DNA of 64,000 nt. Source: Sulfobacillus thermosulfidooxidans. GTDB taxonomy: Bacteria > Bacillota > Sulfobacillia > Sulfobacillales > Sulfobacillaceae. Where the stretch lies: positions 434,001-498,000 of the forward strand of contig NZ_LGRO01000002.1 in NCBI RefSeq assembly GCF_001280565.1. Reading direction: 5' to 3'. The position numbers were made by a program, and so were the translations under genes. Numbering within the stretch: position 1 is the stretch's first letter; every line of letters begins with the position of its first letter. Shown piece by piece: positions 39,500 through 47,460 of this stretch. A model generated the notes under the pieces. That model saw nothing but the letters and a program-made list of their open reading frames with translations, searched no databases and was not told the DNA's origin.

Positions 39500-39901
39500 G
39501 TGGAATTGGATAGTAATAATCATTCAGTGTTCTTGATGTGCTATCACCTTATCCTTGTGATAAAGTATCGTCGAAAAGTCATTGACGATCAAATATCGAA
39601 TCGTCTCAAAGAAATATTTGAGTATATTGCACCAACTTACCATGTGGCATTGCAGGAATGGAATCACGATAAAGATCACGTGCATATTTTGTTCAAAGCA
39701 CAGCCGAACAGTGAATTGTCGAAGTTCATCAATGCCTATAAGAGTGCATCATCTCGCCTCATCAAAAAAGACTACCCGCGCATAAGAAAATCCCTATGGA
39801 AAGAGTATTTTTGGTCAAGAAGTTTTTGTTTGCTTACAACAGGTGGTGCGCCGATTGAAATGGTTAGCCGATATATTGAAAGTCAGGGGAAAAAAATATG
39901 A
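39500..39901 (+). CDS. tnpA: Y1 HUH transposase TnpA (IS200/IS605)
   Basis: Single-strand transposase of 133 residues. The HUH motif is in HDKDHVHILF, and the catalytic Tyr is in SRYIESQGKK near the C-terminus. The GTG at 39500 gives the familiar N-terminus ELDSNNHSVF followed by YHLILVIKYRRKVID; the open frame is 31 codons longer but does not resemble the family there. It appears intact. Its TGA overlaps the tnpB ATG. Confidence 0.92.
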   Translation: MELDSNNHSVFLMCYHLILVIKYRRKVIDDQISNRLKEIFEYIAPTYHVALQEWNHDKDHVHILFKAQPNSELSKFINAYKSASSRLIKKDYPRIRKSLWKEYFWSRSFCLLTTGGAPIEMVSRYIESQGKKI

Positions 39902-41022
39902 ATAAAGCATTCAAATATCGCATCGACCCGAGCGTTGAACAAGAAAGTCTCATCAATAAAACGTTTGGTTGTGTCCGTTTCATTTATAATCGAATGCTTG
40001 CGAATCGTAAGGAAATCTATGAGCAATGCAAGGATGACAAAGAATCTCTGAAACAACAAAGATATTTACTTCCAGCCGATTTCAAAAAAGAGTTTAAGTG
40101 GCTCAAAGAAGTGGATAGTTTGGCTTTGGTAAATGCACAACTCAATTTGCAGGCAGCGTATCGGAATTTCTTCCGAGATAAGTCCGTAGGATTTCCGCAG
40201 TTCAAAAGTAAGCATCGTGATAAGTTGTCCTATACAACGAACAATCAAGGCGGCACGATTCGGTTAATAGATAATAAGACGCTTCGATTGCCCAAACTAA
40301 AAGATGTGCGAATTAAGCTTCATCGTTCCTTACCGTAGGGGTCTGTGATTAAGTCTGCAACTATTAGTAAAACCCCAACGGGTAAATATTATGTTTCCCT
40401 ATTGGTTGAGTTCGAGATGAGTAGTCAGCCCGTGGCACCCGTAACAGAAACGGTATTAGGATTGGATTATTCGTCGAAATCTTTGGTTATTGATAGTCAA
40501 GGAAATTCTGTGGATTACCCCAAGTTCTATCGTCAAGCCGAGGCGAAACTGAAGAAGGCTCAACGTAAATTATCCCAACGTAAAAAAGGCCGTAAGAACC
40601 GTGAAAAGCAACGTCGTAAAGTGGCTAAACTGCACGAAAAAGTGGCCAATCAGCGCAAAGACTTCTTGCATAAACTCTCTAGGCAGATAGCCAATGCCTA
40701 TACAGCAGTTGTGATAGAAGACGTAAATATGCGTGATATGGCTCAAAGCCTTAATTTAGGAAAGTCTACGAACGATAATGGATTCGGGATGTTCAAAACT
40801 TTTCTGGCATACAAACTGGCTGATCAAGGGAAACAACTTGTTGTCATAGACAAATGGTTTCCGTCTAGTAAACGGTGTCGATTCTGTCAAAAAGACAACA
40901 AACCGTTGACATTGGCGGATCGAGTGTGGATATGTCCGCATTGTGGGGCAGAGTTAGACAGAGACATCAATGCAGCCATCAACATCAAAAATGAAGGGTG
41001 TCGGATACTGGGTATCGCCTAA
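39898..41022 (+). pseudogene. tnpB: TnpB RNA-guided nuclease gene with an in-frame amber codon
   Basis: Full-length TnpB coding frame of about 374 codons, ancestor-type relative of Cas12. The RuvC parts are present: LGLDYSSKS (first Asp), VVIEDVNMRDM (Glu) and DRDINAAINIKNEG (last Asp). The zinc ribbon is CRFCQKDNKP then CPHCG. A single TAG at 40336-40338, after LHRSLP, splits the protein into an N-terminal part and a part restartable at GTG 40345. The rest is undamaged, so the mutation is recent, is suppressed, or produces two polypeptides. The flanks and frame are otherwise continuous. Confidence 0.85.
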
Positions 41023-41141
41023 TCCGTCCTAAAGAACCGTGGGGCACACGGGGATAGCTTGGTCATTATACTAGCGATAGCTAGTACGTCCCAAGAAGCC
41101 CCCACCTCTAAGCGTTAGCGTAGGTGGTGGGAGCAAGTCAC
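41023..41141 (+). ncRNA. Probable omegaRNA (reRNA) region and right-end hairpin
   Basis: The segment after tnpB holds a small hairpin (ACTAGCGATAGCTAGT near 41070-41085) and the terminal hairpin CCACCT/AGGTGG. In this family the guide RNA overlaps the tnpB 3' end and runs over the right end, its guide coming from the flanking CAAAGTCGAGAAAACC. The RNA itself is inferred from position and folding, not seen. Confidence 0.5.
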
Positions 41142-41424
41142 CAAAGTCGAGAAAACCTGCATCCTTATCATAGACAAATGCAGCGCAAACCCCTTCATCA
41201 TTTGGTTTTTCTGCCGTGGTCGCCACACTCTTTTTTCCGGTAATATGGTCATGTACCAAAAAACAAATAACCTGGGAAAAATCGGTTATGGTGTTTCTTT
41301 AAGGTGTATTGAGAAACATTCTGAGTCCTCCCCTATAGCGACGAGATCTTCCCACTTAGGGCAGGACCAGGCCATAAGGATAAAGCCCGTTAATAACAGC
41401 CAATATTGGGAGGCATCATAGAAG
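41142..41424. other. Intergenic stretch between IS right end and S9 peptidase gene
   Basis: On the minus strand 41259 to 41146 is an open run beginning at a TTG and ending at the IS junction, with text such as VHDHITGKKSVATTAEK and DKDAGFLDFG. It looks protein-like but matches nothing I know. The rest (41260-41424) holds the promoter region of the S9 gene; I see no clear -35/-10 pair. Confidence 0.3.
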
Positions 41425-43440
41425 ATGAGAACCATAGCAGGCGACGACCTGTTTCGTTTTAAATTAGGCGGTGATATTCAGATTTGTCCCGGTAGGAAAC
41501 TTGCCGTCTATGTGGAAAATCAGGCTGATCGCAAAACTAACAGTTATCATACCCGGCTCATAAAAATTTGGCCGGGCGAAAAACCCGAACCCTTTACACA
41601 AGGTCCGCATGATCAAGCGCCCCAATTTTCGCCCGATGGCGAGTGGCTTGCCTTCATATCCAAGCGCAGTGGACAAAAACAAATTTGGATTATGTCTACC
41701 GCAGGCGGAGAAGCCCAACAAATTTCCCATATTGATGGCGGCATTGAGTCCTTTATTTGGGCGCCCGATTCCCGCACCCTCTACGCCACGGCGCTGTTAA
41801 CCGATGCCGGTATTGTGGATGAGACCGCTACGGATAATGACGACGACTATGTAAAATTCAATAAAGATGTTAAAGTCATCACGGAATTATCGCATAAAAT
41901 GGATGGGATTGGATTCTACGGGACAAGACGTCCCCACATTATACGTTTATCCCGTGATGGTGCTAACCCTGTACAGTTAACCTTTGGGCCATACCGCCAT
42001 AGTCAACTGGCTATCTCCCCTGATGGCCACCAACTATTTTTTAGCTCACGTTATGGCGAAGACTACGACCGCGAATCCTTTGAACATCATATCTATGTCC
42101 TCGATGTGTCGGACACACAATCGTCTAAACCTGGAGAACCCCAGCGCGTCTCGCCGCCAGGTCTTAGTGCCGCATCTCCCACCATGCATCCTCATGGCGA
42201 GTACCTTTTCTTTATCGGTACACGGACTGAAGATTTGGGATATGACAACCCGTCTTTATATGTCGTCCCCTTAACTCATCCGGATCAAATCCACATGATT
42301 GCGCCGTGGTGGGACCGGCCCTTTGCTGACGAATCCTTATCGGATATGTTAGGCCCCGCTAGTAACCCCCTGCGCTTTGATGCCGATGGCTCCCATATTT
42401 TCTCGTTAACTAGCTATAACGGCACTGTGCAACTGGCTCGCATTGACTGGCAACATGATCAAGTGGAATTACTCACCAAGGGCGACCATGTCTATTACAG
42501 TTACGATATCTCCTCCGATGGACAGCTCGCGATCTTGGCGAAAAATTCTCCCACCAACCCTTCACAAATTGAATGGTTGGAATCATCCGCATCGTCTTAT
42601 GACACCCAATTATTAACGAATCCTAATCAGGAACTATTATCATCTTTAAAGCTTTCAACACCGACACGATTCCATTATCATGCGGAAAACGGTCCGGAAA
42701 TCGATGGTTGGGTCCTTCCTCCTATCGACCGCGAAGAGGGGAAGAAATATCCGGCCGTACTTGAAATTCATGGCGGGCCCATGATGATGTACGCGGACAG
42801 CTTTTTCCTCGAATTTCAGTGGTTGGCCGCTCACGGTTACGGTGTCATTTACACTAACCCTCGGGGTTCCCAAGGTTATGGTCGAGAATTTTGCTTAGCT
42901 ATTCAACACGAATGGGGAAATCTTGACTATCAGGACATCATGGCAGGGCTTGAGACCGCATTAGCAGAAAACCCTTGGATCGACAAAGACCGCCTCGCTG
43001 TGGCTGGAGGCTCTTATGGCGGCTATATGACGAACTGGATTGTTGGGCACACAAACCGGTTTAAGGCGGCTATCACCATGCGTTCGGTGGTCGACTGGAA
43101 AGCCATGGTCGGCACCGGAGATGGAGGATGGCACTGGATGCGCCGCGCACATGACCAAAAGCCATGGCAGTCGGATGATCAATGGTATCGTCAACAAAGT
43201 CCGATTACTTATGTCGAGAATATCACCACGCCTTTGCTTATTGAGCATCAAGAAGGTGACTTACGTTGCCCAATAGAACAAGGCGAAATCCTGTACACCG
43301 CCGTCAAATATCTTAATAAGGCGCCCGTGAAATTCATCCGCTATCCCGAGGAATTTCACGGTATGAGTCGTAATGGCAAACCCTGGCACCGTATCTTTCG
43401 CCTCAACAGTTTCACCGATTGGTTAGCCCAATATGTTTAA
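41425..43440 (+). CDS. S9 family prolyl oligopeptidase/acylaminoacyl peptidase
   Basis: A 671-residue serine peptidase with an N-terminal seven-bladed propeller region (WD40-like PD40 repeats such as PQFSPDGEWLAFIS) and a C-terminal alpha/beta hydrolase. The nucleophile is in AVAGGSYGGYMTNW; the Asp is probably in HQEGDLRCP and the His in EEFHGMSRNG. Such enzymes clip short or N-acylated peptides. No signal peptide is seen, so it is cytoplasmic. GGGAGG lies 12 bases before the ATG. It likely works with the other peptidases in this region. Confidence 0.93.
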   Translation: MRTIAGDDLFRFKLGGDIQICPGRKLAVYVENQADRKTNSYHTRLIKIWPGEKPEPFTQGPHDQAPQFSPDGEWLAFISKRSGQKQIWIMSTAGGEAQQISHIDGGIESFIWAPDSRTLYATALLTDAGIVDETATDNDDDYVKFNKDVKVITELSHKMDGIGFYGTRRPHIIRLSRDGANPVQLTFGPYRHSQLAISPDGHQLFFSSRYGEDYDRESFEHHIYVLDVSDTQSSKPGEPQRVSPPGLSAASPTMHPHGEYLFFIGTRTEDLGYDNPSLYVVPLTHPDQIHMIAPWWDRPFADESLSDMLGPASNPLRFDADGSHIFSLTSYNGTVQLARIDWQHDQVELLTKGDHVYYSYDISSDGQLAILAKNSPTNPSQIEWLESSASSYDTQLLTNPNQELLSSLKLSTPTRFHYHAENGPEIDGWVLPPIDREEGKKYPAVLEIHGGPMMMYADSFFLEFQWLAAHGYGVIYTNPRGSQGYGREFCLAIQHEWGNLDYQDIMAGLETALAENPWIDKDRLAVAGGSYGGYMTNWIVGHTNRFKAAITMRSVVDWKAMVGTGDGGWHWMRRAHDQKPWQSDDQWYRQQSPITYVENITTPLLIEHQEGDLRCPIEQGEILYTAVKYLNKAPVKFIRYPEEFHGMSRNGKPWHRIFRLNSFTDWLAQYV

Positions 43441-43452
43441 CTTCTATCCTGT

Positions 43453-43480
43453 GCCCAGCTGGCATTTTACGCAGCTGGGC
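43453..43480. terminator. Hairpin between convergent genes
   Basis: GCCCAGCTG and CAGCTGGGC form a 9-bp stem around a 10-base loop between the S9 peptidase and MFS stops. No T run follows on either strand, so termination is uncertain. Confidence 0.45.
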
Positions 43481-43486
43481 CCTATC

Positions 43487-44893
43487 TCATGGAATTTTCT
43501 GACAATCATATGCTTCATCTCCCTTGTGGGAGGGATCGACTTGCAAGGTGAGATATATCGCTGCCAACAAAAAACTTACCACCGCAGTGGCGATCCATAT
43601 CATCCCCAACCGTTCATGATCTAATATGAGAGCAGCCAACAGGGGTGCCAAGGGCGTGCCCAATTGCACAAAGCCTCCGAGAAAGCCAAAGAGACGTCCT
43701 CGCAGATTCAAAGGGGTCGCTCGCATAAATAACGTGTTTTTCAAGGCGTTACTGGCGCTGTTCGCGTATCCAGCTCCCATGAAGGCCGCTAGACTCACAC
43801 CCATGTTTGGAGACAAAACAAATACCATAAAGCACAGCCCTTGAACACACGCAGCACCCGCAGCCGTCGTTTTGACCGGAAAATTCTGAAAGCGGGGCAC
43901 CGTCATCGCCCCCAGAATCTGCCCGACCGACCACATGATTAAAAATAGGCTATAGCGAAGAGCCGTTGCATGGAAACGGTGTTTGATAAAAGCGGATAAA
44001 AGCAAAAAGGACGCCGAAAAAACGATGTTGATCAGGACGCTAGCCGGCGCGAAGGTCATCAGCCACCGCACGCGCCAGAATATCGAGAATTCGGCCAAAA
44101 ACCGGCGGTTCAGAACATTTTTCGATATGGTTACCGGACTTTCAGCCCGGTTGTGTATCCAGCCTAACAAGAGCGCACTGATGACAAAGGTCGCGGCATC
44201 AGTCCACAATACCGCACTGAATCGTAGAGAAGCCATGATTAATCCGCCCAATAATTGCCCGGCAATTCGGCCGGAATGATTGACGGTGGTAATAATCCCG
44301 TTACCAGCCAAAAGGTCGTCGGCCTCGACGATCTGTGCCATCAGTGCCATGCGGGCGGGATCATAGACAGCATCTGCTAAAGCGACCATGCCCAAACTCG
44401 CGATCCCGATAAAGACGGTGGCATCCATGTTGCAGTGACTGACGCCTAACGCGGCTCCCATCAAGACGATTCCGCGAAACAGGTCAAGAGACATCATGGA
44501 TCGGCGCAACGGCACGTGATCGGCCACCCATCCGCCTATCATCGTGAGAATCCGCGGAATCATCACAACCAGACCCAGGAGAGGCAGAAAGTGCACATCC
44601 AACATGGTAATCCGCCACACCACGGCGACGGAGAGCGCGGCGTCGCCGAGTGTGGAAAAGAAGAGACCCAGTGCAAGTTTGCCGAAATCGTGATTTCTTC
44701 TCAGAAGCGCCAATGCGGGATCAGAACGAGTGGCCAAAGGTGTCCACCACACTTTCTCGAGAGACGTTGGGAAACAATCCTTCTTTAATCGTGTTGACAC
44801 CCCAAGGAACACTGCATCGAGGAACACCCATATTCGCCATAAGCAGTCGGGTGAGGAAATCCCTTGCATGATTCCCGGAACCACGTGAATCAC
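43487..44893 (-). CDS. MFS transporter (MFS_3/EntS-like)
   Basis: A membrane protein of up to 468 residues with about eleven or twelve helices. The first helix begins near FGKLALGLFFSTLGD, and the loop GGWVADHVPLRRSMM matches the MFS loop 2-3 motif. DPARMALMAQIVEADDLLAGNG is typical of the MFS_3 branch that exports siderophores, antibiotics or other compounds. The true start is uncertain: about 70 residues before helix 1 are unusual, and no good ribosome binding site marks one of the ATG or GTG codons. The substrate is unknown. Confidence 0.78.
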   Translation of the reverse strand: MIHVVPGIMQGISSPDCLWRIWVFLDAVFLGVSTRLKKDCFPTSLEKVWWTPLATRSDPALALLRRNHDFGKLALGLFFSTLGDAALSVAVVWRITMLDVHFLPLLGLVVMIPRILTMIGGWVADHVPLRRSMMSLDLFRGIVLMGAALGVSHCNMDATVFIGIASLGMVALADAVYDPARMALMAQIVEADDLLAGNGIITTVNHSGRIAGQLLGGLIMASLRFSAVLWTDAATFVISALLLGWIHNRAESPVTISKNVLNRRFLAEFSIFWRVRWLMTFAPASVLINIVFSASFLLLSAFIKHRFHATALRYSLFLIMWSVGQILGAMTVPRFQNFPVKTTAAGAACVQGLCFMVFVLSPNMGVSLAAFMGAGYANSASNALKNTLFMRATPLNLRGRLFGFLGGFVQLGTPLAPLLAALILDHERLGMIWIATAVVSFLLAAIYLTLQVDPSHKGDEAYDCQKIP

Positions 44894-44910
44894 TCAAATG
44901 TCAGAAAAGT

Positions 44911-45048
44911 TCACGCATTACCAAGCCTTTCGGCCGTCTTGACAAACTGGAAAAAATTTAAGGGTGCCGCCTGCCAACTCCCATTAGCAATACGTCTGGA
45001 GGCGTAGGCATTCCCTTTGCTAATAATAATTTTATCAGGATGTGCCAT
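44911..45048 (-). CDS. Small ORF, 45 residues, unknown
   Basis: An ATG-to-TGA frame of 45 codons reading MAHPDKIIISKGNAYASR and later FFQFVKTAERLGNA. The composition looks like a folded protein, but I recognise no family and the ATG lacks a clear ribosome binding site. It lies between the decayed IS200 tnpA and the MFS gene and may be a fragment of something larger. Confidence 0.3.
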   Translation of the reverse strand: MAHPDKIIISKGNAYASRRIANGSWQAAPLNFFQFVKTAERLGNA

Positions 45049-45071
45049 TTTACGGCGTTACCCCGCAGGGA

Positions 45072-45339
45072 TCAATGTGGAGTTTCTTACTGTCCGATGT
45101 ATTGCTTGATGATCGACAGGGAAGATCCCCCAGTCGATCCGGCAAAATAAGTCGGCGACCAGAGGTTCCCGCCCCATAGGCTCGCTCCCTGCGCGGTAGG
45201 ACTTCTGACGGACCCGGCGGGATGAGACGCGCTGAAGGCGATTCCCCGGTCGAGAAATCACGACCTTAGGCGGGGCAGCGATGAACCCATGTCCATGGTC
45301 CCTCTCGCCGTCGAATCCGTCCCGCGGGGCGGTTTTCAA
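45072..45339 (-). pseudogene. Decayed IS200-type tnpA fragment
   Basis: The 5' part reads DGERDHGHGFIAAPPKVVI and then SSRRVRQ, matching the HUH region of IS200 transposases. A frame change follows, and the 3' part reads LWSPTYFAGSTGGSS and SIIKQYIGQ, the catalytic tyrosine region. A TAA at 45089-45087 replaces what is probably a Gln codon, and the text resumes ETPH to a TGA at 45074-45072. The N-terminal third is missing. It is unrelated in sequence to the intact tnpA at 39500. Confidence 0.65.
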
Positions 45340-45420
45340 CGCTCACGCCTCTTGACGCGCTTTTTGTGCAGATAGCTCATTGCTCCGAGAAAAGAGTGTC
45401 GAACTGCCCCTATCGTCACC

Positions 45421-45543
45421 CTAGACAAGACAGTGGGAAATTACCAAGACCGCGCCGTTATCCGTGCCAGCAACACCAACAGCTCTGATTAAGGCATCGT
45501 TACCGTTTTTTAACTGTTTTAAAGCCTTGTGAATCCCATTCAT
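45421..45543 (-). CDS. Small ORF, 40 residues, unknown
   Basis: A frame reading MNGIHKALKQLKNGNDALIR and ending NGAVLVISHCLV, from ATG to TAG. An overlapping frame has a better ribosome binding site (CAGGAGG) but stops after 20 codons, so this may be the remains of one gene after a frameshift. No family is recognised. Confidence 0.25.
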   Translation of the reverse strand: MNGIHKALKQLKNGNDALIRAVGVAGTDNGAVLVISHCLV

Positions 45544-45637
45544 CGTACACAAAGAAGAGCATGGCGATCCTCCTGAGGCCGAACATGATAGCTCTCACAC
45601 CCCGAAATTTCTGATGAACGATGAGGCCAATAACGTG

Positions 45638-46606
45638 TCAATGCGGACCCCCTCTCCCATGGGTGGTCTTTAAACTAGGTAGATAGGACGGAGCATACAA
45701 ATGGCCCCAGCGAGATAAAAACGCATATAAATGCTCAGCATAATCAAATGGGACCACCTTAAATGCCTGAATATGCCCCGCTCCCCGAACAAGCCATAAC
45801 CTCGCATTGGGATCGGTCTTTTGCGCCTTGTGATACAGGTCCACGGCATTATGAACTGGCACTAAAGGATCTCGCTTTCCCGCAATGATGAGCAACGGGC
45901 GATCGCCAAGTTGCCTTAAATGTTGGGCGGGATTGGCATCGTCCAAAGAGAGATGCGCCACACGAGGCAATACCGTCATGAGAACGGGTTGGAATATGCT
46001 GCGGGGCAAGTACTGCCAAATCGGCAAATCCTCTTCCAAGTACCGTTTTAAACTATCATAGGGACTATCGGCAATAATTCCAGAAACGTGGGAATTCGAT
46101 TCGGCCGTCAGAAGGGCTGTGGAAGCCCCCATCGAATAGCCTAATAAAATGATATGACTGCCTGGGGCCAAATATCTGCTGGTATAATCAACCGCCATAT
46201 TTAAATCTTGCGACTCTAATGCGCCAATCGTCACCATATGGCCTTGTGATAACCCATGCGCACGAAAATCAAAATCTAAGACACTAACTCCCATATCATG
46301 AAGAACCCGAATCACAGCCAATAAAGGAATACAAGGTTCGGAGCGGTTGGATGAATAACCATGCGCAATAATAACCGTAACAGAGTGATTCGACGGTTGG
46401 GGAATCCACCATCCAGATAGCACTAGGGGATGTCCAAAATGCACCGATTGGTAGGCCATTCCCCAGCCCCAAGGATTTCCCACCACCGGTGACCGTCTGG
46501 GATGTAAAAACATCCATCCAGCGACAAGCTCGTATATCGTAGCCACCACAAAAACAACTAACGCCATAATTAGCCCTTTTTTAAGGACACGTGCCATATT
46601 CTTCAC
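45638..46606 (-). CDS. Alpha/beta hydrolase, membrane-anchored
   Basis: A 322-residue hydrolase with one N-terminal membrane helix (about residues 10-32). The nucleophile elbow is LLGYSMGAST. HGYSSNRSE provides the oxyanion loop (HG), an Asp is in AGKRDPLVP and the His in RGAGHIQAF. It resembles BEM46/YqkD-like hydrolases of unknown substrate. Its GTG start overlaps the TGA of the upstream hydrolase gene (GTGA), so the two are coupled. Confidence 0.82.
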   Translation of the reverse strand: MKNMARVLKKGLIMALVVFVVATIYELVAGWMFLHPRRSPVVGNPWGWGMAYQSVHFGHPLVLSGWWIPQPSNHSVTVIIAHGYSSNRSEPCIPLLAVIRVLHDMGVSVLDFDFRAHGLSQGHMVTIGALESQDLNMAVDYTSRYLAPGSHIILLGYSMGASTALLTAESNSHVSGIIADSPYDSLKRYLEEDLPIWQYLPRSIFQPVLMTVLPRVAHLSLDDANPAQHLRQLGDRPLLIIAGKRDPLVPVHNAVDLYHKAQKTDPNARLWLVRGAGHIQAFKVVPFDYAEHLYAFLSRWGHLYAPSYLPSLKTTHGRGGPH

Positions 46607-47460
46607 GATTCTTTTTCCTTATGCTGAATCATTTGATAGGCTTCATTTAATAGCCCGATAAACCTATCGAGATCATAGTCATAGGGAAGATGGCCGGCGC
46701 CCGGAAGTACGAGAAGAGGAAATGCCGAACCAATGGCTTCACGCACCTTTGGCAACGGAAACAAAATATCGCGATCCCCATGAATGACCACAGTAGGCAC
46801 TCGACTCTGAGCAATGTCTTCCACGAAATTCGGTGCAGCATAAAATTCTCGCATCCGAGCCATCTCTTTAGCCCGCCGCCACCCATAGCGCATCCGTTCG
46901 CGCGTGATAGGCGGGATCTGGGAAGGATTCAGTCCTAAAGCTTGTAACATCCGGTCCCCATAAAAGTCAAAACTCGTTATCCAAATGCCAATACGGTTAA
47001 GCCACGTCCATGGCAAGGTTTTCATAGCATTGTCAGGCGGAAAATAGCCTGCACTCGCCACTAACACTAATCCCCCCACATCTTGGGGATAATGGCTGAC
47101 CACGCTCCCTGCCACCATCCCACCAAAAGAATGCCCCACCAAAATTGGCCGCACCAGGTGCAACTGTTCTATGAGTTGATGCACTGCTTCCCGAAAATCA
47201 TCTAACGTCTGCACGAAAGGGGGCAACATGGAATCGCCAAATCCCGGTAAATCCACTGCAAGATATTGTCCGGGCACAGGTCTGCGTACCAATAGATCGG
47301 CAAACGCCCACCGTGATGATCCCATGCCGTGGATAAATATCCAGGGTGGGCGTTCACTCTGACCTGGCCACAAGGAATACACCAAGCGAAGAGGGCGATC
47401 TCTTAGAAGAATGACCGTCGTCTGTTTTCTTGGATCGGCAAGCACGTTTGTCACCACCAA
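46603..47460 (-). CDS. Alpha/beta hydrolase
   Basis: A 285-residue soluble hydrolase of the haloperoxidase/esterase type. IFIHGMGSSRWAF is the HG oxyanion motif, ILVGHSFGGMVAG the nucleophile elbow, VIHGDRDILFP the Asp region and LPGAGHLPYDYD the His region. A cap domain lies between. The substrate is unknown. It overlaps the CAP protein gene by ten bases and the second hydrolase by four, implying an operon. Confidence 0.85.
   Translation of the reverse strand: MVVTNVLADPRKQTTVILLRDRPLRLVYSLWPGQSERPPWIFIHGMGSSRWAFADLLVRRPVPGQYLAVDLPGFGDSMLPPFVQTLDDFREAVHQLIEQLHLVRPILVGHSFGGMVAGSVVSHYPQDVGGLVLVASAGYFPPDNAMKTLPWTWLNRIGIWITSFDFYGDRMLQALGLNPSQIPPITRERMRYGWRRAKEMARMREFYAAPNFVEDIAQSRVPTVVIHGDRDILFPLPKVREAIGSAFPLLVLPGAGHLPYDYDLDRFIGLLNEAYQMIQHKEKES

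Larger units (their letters stand above)
39374..41141 (+). mobile_element. IS200/IS605-family element with tnpA and tnpB
   Basis: The left end carries a hairpin with GCGGCAA/TTGCCGC arms (39377-39425). Y1 transposase tnpA and tnpB follow in the usual ATGA-overlapped arrangement. The right end is a CCACCT/AGGTGG hairpin ending in AAGTCAC. The outer bounds are judged from these hairpins, from TTTTAAC on the left flank and CAAAGTCG on the right. The element has no terminal inverted repeats, as expected for a peel-and-paste Y1 element. Joining the flanks gives a short minus-strand reading frame (see findings). Confidence 0.85.
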
